From: Phenylobacterium sp. Root1290
Lineage (GTDB): Bacteria > Pseudomonadota > Alphaproteobacteria > Caulobacterales > Caulobacteraceae
Direction: 5' to 3'
Assembly (NCBI RefSeq): GCF_001425305.1
Contig: NZ_LMEE01000002.1
Coordinates: 630,191 to 694,190, forward strand
DNA length: 64,000 nt
A model generated the notes under the pieces. The model did not search any database and was not told the DNA's origin. It saw only the letters and a list, made by a program, of their open reading frames with translations. The position numbers and the translations under genes are program-made. This document shows, one piece after another, positions 54,162 to 64,000 of this stretch (positions are counted from its first letter, which is position 1; every line of letters begins with the position of its first letter).

Positions 54162-55685
54162 ATGGCCTATCGGTCCCTGAGGGATTTCATCGCCAAGCTG
54201 GAAGCGGCGGGCGAGTTGGTGCGGGTTAGCGAGCCGGTGTCCAGCGTGCTGGAAATGACCGAGATTCAGCGCCGACTCCTGGCGACCGGCGGTCCGGCCG
54301 TGCTGTTCGAGAACGTCATCCGCGCCGACGGCGAGCGCTCGACCATGCCCTGCCTGGTCAATCTGTTCGGCACGGTGAAGCGCGTGGCCATGGGCGTGAC
54401 CCTCGAGGGCCAGGAGCGCACCACCGCGGGCGAACTGCGCGAGGTCGGGGAACTGCTGGCGTTCCTGCGCAGCCCCGAGCCTCCGCGCGGCCTGAAGGAC
54501 GCCTTCGAGATGCTGCCGCTGGCCAAGACGGTCATGTCGATGCGCCCGGCCACCGTGAAGAAGGCGCCGGTGCAGGAGGTGGTCTGGACGGGCGATCAGA
54601 TCGACCTGACCAAGCTGCCGATCCAGACCTGCTGGCCGGGCGAGCCCGCGCCGCTGATCACCTGGCCGCTGGTGGTGACCAAGGGGCCGTCCGACGAGCG
54701 CGAGGACGACTACAACCTCGGCATCTATCGCATGCAGGTGCTGGGCAAGGACAAGACGATCATGCGCTGGCTGGCGCACCGCGGCGGCGCCCAGCACCAC
54801 CGCCGCTGGAAGGCGGCCGGCAAGCCCGATGCGCTGCCCGCCGCCGTGGTGATCGGCGCAGATCCGGGCACCATCCTGGCGGCCGTCACGCCGGTGCCGG
54901 AGACCCTTTCCGAATACCAGTTCGCCGGCCTGATGCGCGGCGCCAAGGTCGATCTGGTCCAGGCCAAGACCGTACCGCTGCTGGTGCCGGCCCAGGCGGA
55001 GATCGTCATCGAAGGCCACGTCATGCTGGACGAGTACGCCGACGAAGGCCCCTACGGCGATCACACCGGCTACTACAACTCGGTCGAGCAGTTTCCAGTG
55101 TTCAAGGTCAGCGCCATTACGATGCGCAAGGACCCGATCTACCTGACCACCTTCACCGGCCGGCCGCCGGATGAGCCGAGCGTGCTGGGCGAGGCTCTGA
55201 ACGAGGTCTTCATCCCTCTGCTGCGCCAGCAGTTCCCGGAGATCATCGACTTCTGGCTGCCGCCGGAGGGCTGCTCCTACCGCATCGCCGTCGTCTCGAT
55301 GAAGAAGGCCTACCCCGGTCACGCCAAGCGCGTGATGATGGGCGTCTGGAGCTTCCTGCGTCAGTTCATGTACACCAAATGGGTGATCGTCGTGGACGAC
55401 GACATCAACGCCCGCGACTGGAAGGACGTCATGTGGGCGCTGTCGACCCGCATGGACCCAGCCCGCGACATCACCCTCGTGGAAGGCACCCCGATCGACT
55501 ACCTCGACTTCGCCTCGCCCGAGAGCGGGCTGGGCTCGAAGATCGGCCTCGACGCGACCAACAAATGGCCGCCCGAGACCCATCGCGAATGGGGCGAGAA
55601 GCTTGGCATGGACGAGGCGACGGTAAAGGCGGTCAGCGAGAAGTGGGCCCGACTAGGCCTGCCCGGCGGCGGCGAGCCGGTCTGA
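54162..55685 (+). CDS. ubiD: UbiD family decarboxylase
   Basis: 507 residues. Prenylated-FMN-dependent decarboxylase, full length. Family motifs include [58 protein letters not shown], RHxxQHH-like [11 protein letters not shown] and [17 protein letters not shown], where the Arg-Glu-Glu catalytic residues reside. It converts 3-polyprenyl-4-hydroxybenzoate to 2-polyprenylphenol in ubiquinone synthesis. GGAGG precedes the ATG. The flavin prenyltransferase ubiX is not in the window, but ubiA is. Confidence 0.94.
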   Translation: MAYRSLRDFIAKLEAAGELVRVSEPVSSVLEMTEIQRRLLATGGPAVLFENVIRADGERSTMPCLVNLFGTVKRVAMGVTLEGQERTTAGELREVGELLAFLRSPEPPRGLKDAFEMLPLAKTVMSMRPATVKKAPVQEVVWTGDQIDLTKLPIQTCWPGEPAPLITWPLVVTKGPSDEREDDYNLGIYRMQVLGKDKTIMRWLAHRGGAQHHRRWKAAGKPDALPAAVVIGADPGTILAAVTPVPETLSEYQFAGLMRGAKVDLVQAKTVPLLVPAQAEIVIEGHVMLDEYADEGPYGDHTGYYNSVEQFPVFKVSAITMRKDPIYLTTFTGRPPDEPSVLGEALNEVFIPLLRQQFPEIIDFWLPPEGCSYRIAVVSMKKAYPGHAKRVMMGVWSFLRQFMYTKWVIVVDDDINARDWKDVMWALSTRMDPARDITLVEGTPIDYLDFASPESGLGSKIGLDATNKWPPETHREWGEKLGMDEATVKAVSEKWARLGLPGGGEPV

Positions 55686-55775
55686 CTAGGTCGTGACCAA
55701 GCCAAGCCTTGCCCTTTAAGTGAATCCAAGTTCCAACTGCGCCACTTCGCGGGGGCGGGAGAGGGACAATCTAGT

Positions 55776-56177
55776 ATGGACGCCGTGACATCCGGCCACG
55801 CTGCGGCCCTATGGGTCGGGCTGCACCTGATCCTGCTGCTCGTGCTGTCTCTGCTGGTCGTCCGCCAGCGGCGCCGTCACAAGGTGGCGCTGGGAGACGG
55901 CGGCGTGCCGGAACTGGCGCAGGCGATCCGCGCCTTCGGAAACGCCACCGAGTACGTGCCCGCGGCGCTGGCGGGGATTGCGGTGCTGGCCATGGTCGAT
56001 GCGCCGCCGCTGGCCGTGCACCTGACCGGCTTCATGCTGTTCGTCGGCCGCGGCCTGCACGCGTTCGGCCTGTCGCGCAGCGGAGGCTCTTCGTTCGCCC
56101 GCTCCATCGGCGTCACCCTGACCTGGCTGGCCTACGTGTTCGCCAGTGTCGCCCTGTTGTTCTACGCCATCGCGTGA
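55776..56177 (+). CDS. MAPEG family membrane protein
   Basis: 133 residues, four membrane helices. The MAPEG pattern is given by LRRRHKVALGDGG-like VVRQRRRHKVALGDGG and RAFGNATEYVP, with NATEYVP close to the glutathione-binding motif of eicosanoid/glutathione transferases. Bacterial members conjugate glutathione to lipophilic compounds or have unknown roles. It is adjacent to ubiD and pmbA on the plus strand with short gaps. Confidence 0.86.
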   Translation: MDAVTSGHAAALWVGLHLILLLVLSLLVVRQRRRHKVALGDGGVPELAQAIRAFGNATEYVPAALAGIAVLAMVDAPPLAVHLTGFMLFVGRGLHAFGLSRSGGSSFARSIGVTLTWLAYVFASVALLFYAIA

Positions 56178-56211
56178 GGCGCGGCTTGCCGCGGGCCGCG
56201 CATCCCGCCAT

Positions 56212-57552
56212 ATGGCCTGGATGGATGAAAGCCTCCTAGCCGATGTCGTCGCCGCCGCGCTGAAAGCCGGAGCGGACTCCGCCGAAGCCGTCGGGGCGCA
56301 ACGCGCCGCGCTCGGCATCAATGTCCGGATGGGCGAACTTGAAGAGGTCGAGCGCGAGGAAAGCCGCGATCTCGGCCTTCGCGTGTTCGTCGGCCAGCGG
56401 CAGGCCACGGTCTCCGGATCGGACATCTCGGCCGTAGGCCGCGCCAAGCTGATCGAGCGGGCGGTGGCGATGGCCAAGCTGGCGCCCGAAGACCCGTACG
56501 GCGGGCTCGCTCCCGAGGAGCGGCTGGCCAAGGGCCCGTTCCCGGACCTCGACCTCTACGATCCGCAGGAACCCTCGCCTGAGTCGCTCGAGGAAGTAGC
56601 CCGCGCCGCTGAAGAGGCCGCCCGCGCCAATCCCAAGATCACGAATTCCGACGGCGGTTCAGCCTCAGCCTCGTCGTCGCATTGGCGGCTGGTGACCTCC
56701 ACTGGGTTCTCCGGAGTCTACAAGGCCTCTGCGTTCTCGCTGACCGCCTCGGTCGTGGCTGGTGACGGCGAGACGATGGAAAGCGGCTATGACGGACGAT
56801 CGGCGCGCTGGCGCGGGGATCTGCCCAGCGCCCAGTCGATCGGCGAAGAGGCCGGCCGCCGCGCCGCCCAGCGCCTGGGCGCGCGCAAGATCGACTCGAC
56901 CACGGCCCCGGTGATCTTCGAAAATCGGGTCGCCATGTCGCTGATCAGCCCGCTGATCGGAGGCATCGCCGGCCCGTCCATCGCGCGCGGCACCTCGTTC
57001 CTGAAGGACAAACTCAACGCCCAGCTCTTCGCCAAGGGCGTGAACATCGTCGACGATCCGCACAAGGTCCGCGGCCTTGGCTCTTCGCCGTTCGACGACG
57101 AAGGCGTCGCCAATCGTCGTTGGGCGCTGATCGAAGACGGCGTCCTGACGACCTGGCTCATGAACGCATCGTCGGCTCGCCAGCTCGGCCTTGAGACCAC
57201 CGGCCACGCCTCTCGCGGGCTCGCAGGCGCGCCCGGCGTCTCGACCACCAACCTGACCCTCGAGCCGGGGACCTCCAGCCAGACCGACCTGATCGCCCAG
57301 GCCGGCAAGGGCCTGCTGATCACCTCGATGTTCGGCCCCTCGCTCAACGGCAACACCGGCGACTGGTCGGTGGGGTGCTCGGGTTTCTGGTTCGAAGGCG
57401 GCGAACTCGCCTATCCGGTCGCCGAGATCACCGTGGCCGGCAACCTGATCGACATCTACGGCCGCCTGGTCCCAGGCTCCGACCTGGAGATCCGTGGCTC
57501 GGCCAACTCGCCGTCCCTGCTGGTCGACGGCCTGGCGATCGCCGGGCGCTGA
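56212..57552 (+). CDS. pmbA: PmbA/TldE metalloprotease subunit
   Basis: 446 residues from the ATG at 56212. It has the TldD/PmbA N-terminal and C-terminal domains (ESRDLGLRVFVGQRQATVSGSD, ENRVAMSLISPLIGGIAGPSIARGTSF) but lacks HExxxH, so it is the non-catalytic TldE partner. The C-terminal GDWSVGCSGFWFEGGELAYPVAEITVAGNL is very characteristic. The start codon has no obvious strong ribosome site. It overlaps the next gene by one base (TGATG). Confidence 0.94.
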   Translation: MAWMDESLLADVVAAALKAGADSAEAVGAQRAALGINVRMGELEEVEREESRDLGLRVFVGQRQATVSGSDISAVGRAKLIERAVAMAKLAPEDPYGGLAPEERLAKGPFPDLDLYDPQEPSPESLEEVARAAEEAARANPKITNSDGGSASASSSHWRLVTSTGFSGVYKASAFSLTASVVAGDGETMESGYDGRSARWRGDLPSAQSIGEEAGRRAAQRLGARKIDSTTAPVIFENRVAMSLISPLIGGIAGPSIARGTSFLKDKLNAQLFAKGVNIVDDPHKVRGLGSSPFDDEGVANRRWALIEDGVLTTWLMNASSARQLGLETTGHASRGLAGAPGVSTTNLTLEPGTSSQTDLIAQAGKGLLITSMFGPSLNGNTGDWSVGCSGFWFEGGELAYPVAEITVAGNLIDIYGRLVPGSDLEIRGSANSPSLLVDGLAIAGR

Positions 57553-58346
57553 TGACGGATCCCGCCCAGGACCTCGAACTGATCACGCAGGCCGCGTTCG
57601 AGGCCGGGGCGCTGGCCCTGAAGCTGCGCAGCGAAGGACTGGAGACCGCCTACAAGGAAGGCGACTCGCCGGTCACCAACGCCGACCTGGCCACTGACGC
57701 CCTCATCAAGCAGCTGCTGACCAGCGCCCGCCCCGACTACGGCTGGCTCTCGGAAGAAACGGCTGACGACCCGGCCCGGCGTTCGTGCAAGCGGTTGTTC
57801 GTCGTCGACCCGATCGACGGCACCCGCGCGTTCATCAAGAACCGGCCCTGGTGGGCGGTCTCCGTCGCCGTCGTGGAGGACGACAAGCCGATCGCCGGCG
57901 TGGTGTTCGCACCCGACGTGGACGAGACCTACCAGGCGATCGCAGGCGCCGGCGCCACTCTCAACGGCCAGACTATCCACGCCTCGGACCGCAATGTCGT
58001 GGAAGGCTGCGGGATGGTCGGCGACGCACGCATGTTCGCCCACCCGGCCTGGCCCACGCCCTGGCCGGAAATGCGGATCGAGGCGCGCAACTCGACGGCG
58101 TATCGACTTTGCGCCATCGCGGCGGGGACCTTCGATGCAACCATGGCCCTGGTTGCGAAGTTCGATTGGGATCTGGCGGCCGCCGACCTCATCGCCCGGG
58201 AGGCGGGCGCCTTCGTCGGCGACCACCAGGGACGGCCGTTCGCGTACAATGGCGTAAAACCTGCGCAACCGAGCCTGGTTTGCGCCGCTCCGCGATTGGC
58301 CCCATTGATCCTGGAGCGCGTACGGCATATCGACCTACCCAACTGA
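57552..58346 (+). CDS. cysQ: Inositol monophosphatase family enzyme, CysQ-like
   Basis: 264 residues. Metal-dependent phosphatase: GDSPVTNADLATDA, the Glu-Glu in WLSEETADD, and VDPIDGTRAFIKNRPWWAVSVAVV (the DPIDGT motif) bind the magnesium ions; KFDWDLAAADLIAREAG is the second site. Among this family the sequence fits CysQ, which removes 3'-phosphate from adenosine 3',5'-bisphosphate, though inositol phosphatase activity is not excluded. Overlaps pmbA by one base and is followed by the DUF4170 gene. Confidence 0.83.
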   Translation: MTDPAQDLELITQAAFEAGALALKLRSEGLETAYKEGDSPVTNADLATDALIKQLLTSARPDYGWLSEETADDPARRSCKRLFVVDPIDGTRAFIKNRPWWAVSVAVVEDDKPIAGVVFAPDVDETYQAIAGAGATLNGQTIHASDRNVVEGCGMVGDARMFAHPAWPTPWPEMRIEARNSTAYRLCAIAAGTFDATMALVAKFDWDLAAADLIAREAGAFVGDHQGRPFAYNGVKPAQPSLVCAAPRLAPLILERVRHIDLPN

Positions 58347-58363
58347 CCAATTTGGGGAACATC

Positions 58364-58600
58364 ATGCCCGAGAAGCAGCTTCTGCACCTCGTCATCGGCG
58401 GCGAACTTGAGGATCTGGAGCACAACACGTTCCGAGATCTGACGAAGATCGACCTCGTCGGCGCCTTCGCCAGCCATGGGGAAGCAGTGGCCGCCTGGCG
58501 CCGCAAGGCGCAGGAGACCGTCGACAACGCGCACATGCGCTACTTCGTGATTCACGCTCACAAGCTGCTGGATCCCGACAAGGATCCGCAGGAGGACTGA
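58364..58600 (+). CDS. DUF4170 domain protein
   Basis: 78 residues. Sequence reads LHLVIGGELEDLEHNTFRDLTKIDLVGAFASHGEAVAAWRRKAQ in pieces and matches DUF4170, a small soluble family that in alphaproteobacteria often sits between a CysQ-like gene and LPS genes such as waaA. GGGGAAC precedes the start. Function unknown. It ends in a hairpin shared with the convergent phosphatase gene. Confidence 0.88.
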   Translation: MPEKQLLHLVIGGELEDLEHNTFRDLTKIDLVGAFASHGEAVAAWRRKAQETVDNAHMRYFVIHAHKLLDPDKDPQED

Positions 58601-58613
58601 AGCTCCGGCGACG

Positions 58614-58635
58614 GGCCTCCCTAACGAGGGAGGCC
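58614..58635. terminator. Bidirectional stem-loop
   Basis: GGCCTCCCT (58614-58622), AACG loop, AGGGAGGCC (58627-58635): a perfect 9-base stem between the convergent DUF4170 and phosphatase genes, with no U-tract. Confidence 0.65.
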
Positions 58636-59315
58636 TACTCCCGCTTCAGAACACCTTCCGTCAGCAGACGGCCCCACATGTTGGCGCGGAAGTCGGCCTT
58701 GATCGCGGCCTCGTCATAGGCGTCGCTGTCGACCCATTCCAGGAAGCTCTGACCCTTGGGCTCGCCTTCGGCCAGATAGCGCTCGAAGGTGTAGTCGAGG
58801 ACCCCGGTCTTGCCCTGCTTCACATGCAGGTAGCGGATGTGCAGCTGGTCCAGCGCCTCGCGGATCGGCAGGCCCTTGCGGAAGTGCATGTAGAATACAC
58901 TCATGATGCCCGCCCGGTCCGCGCCGGACTTGCAGTGCATCAAGGCCGGATACTCGATCGTCTCGAACAGTTCCTTGGCGCCGTGCACCCGCGCTCGGCT
59001 GGGCACCTCGCGGGATGTGATGGTGAAGTCGACCATCTTCAGACCAAGGCGCGCGCAGGCGTCCTTCTCAAGCGCATGGAAGCTGGCGTCGAACCCACCG
59101 CGCAGATTGATAACGGTCTTGATGCCGCGCCGCTTCCACTCCGCCAGCTGGTGGGGCCAGGGCTGATTGGTGCGCACCAGCTCGTCGCTGATCCAGTGCG
59201 CGTTGGAGAAGCCCAGGCGCAGGTAGGCGTGGTCCTTCCAGAGATAGTCCAGATAGGTCGCGACGCGCCCCTTGGGCGTGGAGAGGTCAAAATCGGCCAA
59301 GGGGGCTTCCTGCAT
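58635..59315 (-). CDS. Tyrosine/dual-specificity phosphatase family protein
   Basis: 226 residues. The Cys phosphatase signature HCKSGADRAG (C-x5-R) is at about residues 127-136, with an upstream GIKTVINLRGG that resembles DSP-like enzymes. A candidate general acid is not obvious. The start has no strong ribosome site; other ATGs in-frame are internal to the fold. Substrate may be phosphotyrosine or a phosphoinositide; a link to LPS is possible only by proximity. Confidence 0.8.
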   Translation of the reverse strand: MQEAPLADFDLSTPKGRVATYLDYLWKDHAYLRLGFSNAHWISDELVRTNQPWPHQLAEWKRRGIKTVINLRGGFDASFHALEKDACARLGLKMVDFTITSREVPSRARVHGAKELFETIEYPALMHCKSGADRAGIMSVFYMHFRKGLPIREALDQLHIRYLHVKQGKTGVLDYTFERYLAEGEPKGQSFLEWVDSDAYDEAAIKADFRANMWGRLLTEGVLKRE

Positions 59316-59385
59316 TGCGGGGGCCTAGATAGGCGCTTCGGCTGCGCAGCGGAAGCCGGACGCGACGTCTCGCCCCGGCGCCGCG

Positions 59386-59916
59386 TCAGGTGGCCGGCTT
59401 CAGGACGGCCGTGAAGCCCGCGACCTTGCCGCTGCTGGGCATCAGGGCGCAGGTGAAGGTGAAGTCGCGCCAGGTCGAACCGGAGCGGACCTGACCGACG
59501 CCGGTCAGGCTTCGCGTACTAACCAGGGTCAGCGTCTTGGGGTCGTCCGTTCCCAGGAACACCCGATCGGCGCCCGGAACCTGCTTCTTCAGCGCCGGCA
59601 GCGCGGCCGGCCGGCAGATCGCTTCGGCGACCTTCTTGGCGTTGTTCCAATTCGAAGCGAGATTGCGCTCCTCGGGCGTCCTGAGCGCAGCGATGGACTT
59701 GGCGATCTCGGCGTTCTGGGCGCGCGACAGGGCGGGCTCGCCGGACAGCACCGGCGGCGGCGCGGCGGGCGGCAGGGGAACCGTAGCGGGCGAGGACGCC
59801 ACAGGCTTTACGGCGGGCGCGATCGCTGGCTTGAGGGCAGGCGTCGCAGGCGGTGGCTGCGCGACGGCGACGGCCGGCGCGAGGATCAGTCCCACGGCGA
59901 ATGCGACGATGCGCAT
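59386..59916 (-). CDS. Secreted proline/alanine-rich protein of unknown function
   Basis: 176 residues from the ATG at 59916, with AAGGAGACTG upstream. Signal peptide about residues 1-19, then a Pro/Ala linker (about 20-60), then a soluble domain with WNNAKKVAEAICRPAALPALKK and WRDFTFTCALMPSSGKVAGF, containing two cysteines. I do not recognise the domain. It is divergent from msbA, so it is probably not in that operon. Confidence 0.62.
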   Translation of the reverse strand: MRIVAFAVGLILAPAVAVAQPPPATPALKPAIAPAVKPVASSPATVPLPPAAPPPVLSGEPALSRAQNAEIAKSIAALRTPEERNLASNWNNAKKVAEAICRPAALPALKKQVPGADRVFLGTDDPKTLTLVSTRSLTGVGQVRSGSTWRDFTFTCALMPSSGKVAGFTAVLKPAT

Positions 59917-60067
59917 GACAGTCTCCTTAGGGGTAATGTTTGCCCGAGGCGCCCTCGAAAATCGCATCGCGCCCTCTGTTTCACCCCGATCGACACCATA
60001 TGCCGCCTTTGCGCTGGGCCAAGACGCCTTCTTGACTTCGCCGCGCCGAGAGCCGACCCCAGGACTG

Positions 60068-61836
<1,769 letters not shown>

Positions 61837-61840
<4 letters not shown>

Positions 61841-62538
61841 AGAACCTGCTGCGTAACCCCGGCGTCCAGACCTTCCTGAGCTGGCTGCTCTGGCTCCACC
61901 TGATCATCACCCTGAAGAGCCGCCGCTGGGTCCACGACAATCTCGCCTGCGTCGAGCCGGTTCTGACCGACGGCAAGCCGGCCGTGGGCCTGTTCTGGCA
62001 CGGGAGCATCCCTCTGTGCCTTGGCCTGGCCCCCGTCTGGTGGCGGCGCGACAAGGTCCGCTGCATGGTCTCGCCCTCGGCCGATGGCGAGTTCATCGCC
62101 CAGGCGCTGTCGCGCGCCGGCTTTCCCGCCATCCGCACCTCCTCGGCCAAGAAGGGCGACACCGCCAAGGCGCGGCAGGCCGTCGCCGCCATCCGCGAGG
62201 CCATCAACTGGGTCAATGACGGCGGCGTGCTGATCGTCACCCCCGACGGCCCACGCGGTCCCGCCGAGGTCATCGCCCAGGGCTCGCTGCAGATCGCCAA
62301 GAAGACCGGCGCGCCGATCTACCTGATGGGATTGGCGGTTTCCCCGGCCATCGTGCTCGACACCTGGGACAAGGTGACCTTCGCCTGGCCGTTCGGCCGC
62401 GGCGCGACTGCCTGGGACGGTCCCTTCTACGTGCCCGCCGACGCAGGCGAGGCGGAGATCTCCGCCCTGATCGAAGACCTGTCGGCCAGACTGACCGCGA
62501 CGACCAAGCGAGCCGAGGCCCTCGTCGGCCGACGTTGA
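61837..62538 (+). CDS. DUF374 lysophospholipid acyltransferase-like protein
   Basis: 233 residues from a TTG at 61837 that overlaps the msbA stop. FWHGSIPLC near residue 55 and VTPDGPRGPAEVIAQGSLQIAKKTGAPI mark the DUF374 fold, a cousin of the lipid A acyltransferases (LpxL/LpxM) in the LPLAT superfamily. In many alphaproteobacteria it is encoded next to waaA. Its probable role is transfer of an acyl chain during lipid A or phospholipid synthesis, but activity is unproven. Confidence 0.86.
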
Positions 62539-62568
62539 TCCTTTCGAGCCGCGGTGACACATAGGGTC

Positions 62569-63567
62569 ATGGCGCAAGACCACCATCGTCACGACGATCA
62601 TGACCATGATCACGCGCACGACCATGACCACGATCATGGCGCGCACGGACACTCACATGCGCACGCCCACGGGCCAGGCGGACACAGCCACGCGCCGAAA
62701 GACTTCGGACGCGCCTTCGCGATCGGCGTCGGGCTGAACTTCGCCTTTGTCCTGGCCGAGGCCGCCGTCGGCCTATGGTCGGGCTCGCTGGCGCTGCTGG
62801 CCGACGCCGGACACAATCTCTCGGACGTGCTGAGCCTGCTGCTGGCCTGGGGCGCGACGATTCTCGCCAAGTCGGCGCCGACGTCGCGCCGCACCTACGG
62901 TCTGCGCAAGGCCACCATTCTGGCGTCCCTGGCCAACGCCGTGCTGCTGCTGGTCGCGGTCGGCGTCATCATCTCCGAGGCCATCCACCGCTTCTCCGAG
63001 CCGGCTCCCATCGCCACCTGGCCGGTGATGATCGTCGCCGCCATCGGTGTGGTCATCAACACCGCCACCGCGCTGATGTTCATGAAGGGCCACGACGACC
63101 TCAATATCCGCGGCGCCTTCCTGCACATGGCGGCGGACGCCGGGGTGTCGCTTGCGGTCGTCGTCGGCGCAGGCCTCATCGCCCTGACCGGCATGCTTTG
63201 GATCGACCCGGCGCTGAGCGTGCTGATCGCCGTGGTCATCGTCATCGGCACCTGGGCGCTCCTGCGCGAGTCGGTCGACCTGGCGCTGGACGCCGCGCCA
63301 CGCGGCCTGGACGTCCAGGCCGTGCGCGCCTGGCTGCTGGCGCAGCCGGGTGTGACCGAGGTTCACGACCTGCACGTCTGGGCCATGAGCACGACCGAGA
63401 CCGCCATGACCGCGCACGTCACGCGCCCCGACAACGCCGACGGCGACGCATTCCTGCACGCCGCGTGCGAGGGCCTGGCCAGCAAGTTCCGCATCGGGCA
63501 CGCCACGCTGCAGGTCGAGACGGGTCATTCGGCGTCCTGCCGGCTCGCCAGCGTCCACGCGATCTGA
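62569..63567 (+). CDS. Cation diffusion facilitator, His-rich N-terminus
   Basis: 332 residues from the ATG at 62569. Six membrane helices with the metal-site motifs SLALLADAGHNLSDVLSLLLAWG (HxxxD) and HMAADAGVSLAVVVGAGLIA (HxxxD), then a cytoplasmic C-terminal domain with VHDLHVWAMSTTETAMTAHV. The N-terminal about 45 residues are mostly His, Asp and Gly and would bind zinc or a similar divalent metal. Family CzcD/ZitB type: exports zinc, cobalt or cadmium. It lies between the DUF374 and waaA genes. Confidence 0.92.
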   Translation: MAQDHHRHDDHDHDHAHDHDHDHGAHGHSHAHAHGPGGHSHAPKDFGRAFAIGVGLNFAFVLAEAAVGLWSGSLALLADAGHNLSDVLSLLLAWGATILAKSAPTSRRTYGLRKATILASLANAVLLLVAVGVIISEAIHRFSEPAPIATWPVMIVAAIGVVINTATALMFMKGHDDLNIRGAFLHMAADAGVSLAVVVGAGLIALTGMLWIDPALSVLIAVVIVIGTWALLRESVDLALDAAPRGLDVQAVRAWLLAQPGVTEVHDLHVWAMSTTETAMTAHVTRPDNADGDAFLHAACEGLASKFRIGHATLQVETGHSASCRLASVHAI

Positions 63568-63578
63568 GGCCGAGCCCT

Positions 63579-64000
63579 TTGCGCCCGCTCTCCCTTGCGC
63601 TCTACGCCGCAGCGACGGGGCTCGCCGAGCCGCTCGCACCCGTGATCCTGCGCCGCCGCGCCCAGCGAGGTAAGGAAGACCCCGCCCGCATCGGCGAGCG
63701 CCTGGGCAAGGCAAGCGTCGCCCGTCCGCCCGGTCCGCTGGTCTGGCTGCACGGCGTCAGCGTCGGCGAGAGCTTGTCCCTGCTGCCCTTGGCCGAGGCC
63801 CTCGCCCGCCCCGGTCTCACCCTGTTGGTGACGTCTGGCACCCGAACCTCGGCCGACCTGCTCGCCAAGCGCCTTCCCGCTGGCGCGATCCACCAGTACG
63901 CGCCCGTGGATGGCCCCGGCGCCGTGCGCCGGTTCCTGGACCACTGGCGGCCGGATGCCGGCATCCAGGTCGAGAGCGAACTCTGGCCCAACCTGATCCT
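63579..64000 (+). CDS. waaA: 3-deoxy-D-manno-octulosonic acid (Kdo) transferase, 5' part
   Basis: Opens with a TTG at 63579 and is cut by the window end after 140 codons. The translated start reads LRPLSLALYAAATGLAEPLAP, followed by RRRAQRGKEDPARIGERLG, WLHGVSVGESLSLLPLAEAL, VTSGTRTSADLLAKRLP and ESELWPNLIL. These are the N-terminal membrane anchor and glycosyltransferase motifs of WaaA/KdtA, including the GVSVGE catalytic-glutamate segment. It attaches Kdo to lipid A, the first step of core LPS assembly, and follows the cation exporter by 11 bases. Confidence 0.92.
   Translation, partial: MRPLSLALYAAATGLAEPLAPVILRRRAQRGKEDPARIGERLGKASVARPPGPLVWLHGVSVGESLSLLPLAEALARPGLTLLVTSGTRTSADLLAKRLPAGAIHQYAPVDGPGAVRRFLDHWRPDAGIQVESELWPNLI

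Overview
The window is high-GC DNA, densely packed with short intergenic gaps. It reads as a Caulobacteraceae chromosome (Caulobacter or Phenylobacterium type). The best markers are a peroxiredoxin / YqgE / PdeA-like c-di-GMP phosphodiesterase neighbourhood, the alphaproteobacterial aa3 oxidase operon (ctaC-ctaD-ctaB-small gene-ctaG-ctaE-DUF983-surf1) running into thrC and an M16 peptidase, and an UrcA-family secreted protein. Most of the window is core metabolism; one block (about 7.4-9.6 kb) looks accessory. No rRNA, tRNA, CRISPR array, IS element or prophage structure was found.

Layout. 0-7 kb: glutathione transferase, small membrane and secreted proteins, 3-hydroxybutyrate dehydrogenase, YaaA, a GlcD-type flavin dehydrogenase, a serine beta-lactamase-like hydrolase and an alpha/beta hydrolase. 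7.4-9.6 kb: visibly lower-GC island with a BrnT/BrnA toxin-antitoxin pair, its probable operators and three orphan genes. 9.6-20 kb: Sua5, a cytochrome b561-YceI fusion, an acyl-CoA dehydrogenase, peroxiredoxin, YqgE, PdeA, an acetyltransferase, the M16 peptidase and thrC. 20-26.6 kb: terminal oxidase operon, with a 50-residue CoxF-like gene that overlaps both neighbours. 27-37.8 kb: TldD, a TonB-dependent receptor, a POT peptide transporter, GshA, RsmE, PPK2 and a YcaQ/AlkX-type glycosylase. 37.8-43.4 kb: a minus-strand run of a possible 24-residue peptide gene, a methyltransferase, two ABC exporters and an FkbM-like methyltransferase. 43.5-50.8 kb: UbiA, a MerR regulator with a LiuR-like operator facing two SDR genes, a TetR regulator coupled to a fatty acid desaturase, HdeD, methyltransferases and small proteins. 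51-64 kb: gamma-glutamyltransferase, small proteins, an orphan antitoxin, UbiD, PmbA/TldE, a CysQ-type phosphatase, DUF4170, MsbA, a DUF374 acyltransferase, a cation exporter and the 5' part of waaA.

Functional themes. Three are clear: aerobic respiration (aa3 oxidase with its assembly factors, UbiA and UbiD for ubiquinone), envelope/LPS biogenesis at the right edge (MsbA, DUF374, WaaA), and glutathione metabolism (GST, GshA, Ggt, a MAPEG protein, a GFA-domain protein). TldD and PmbA/TldE, which form one protease in other bacteria, are encoded about 28 kb apart.

The most unusual observations are the 24-residue ORF with a near-perfect Shine-Dalgarno and structured leader ahead of a methyltransferase and two exporters; a 23-residue basic leader ORF overlapping the brnT start; TetR and MerR operators with clear dyads, one implying a leaderless mRNA; and four convergent gene pairs whose stop codons share one CTAG.
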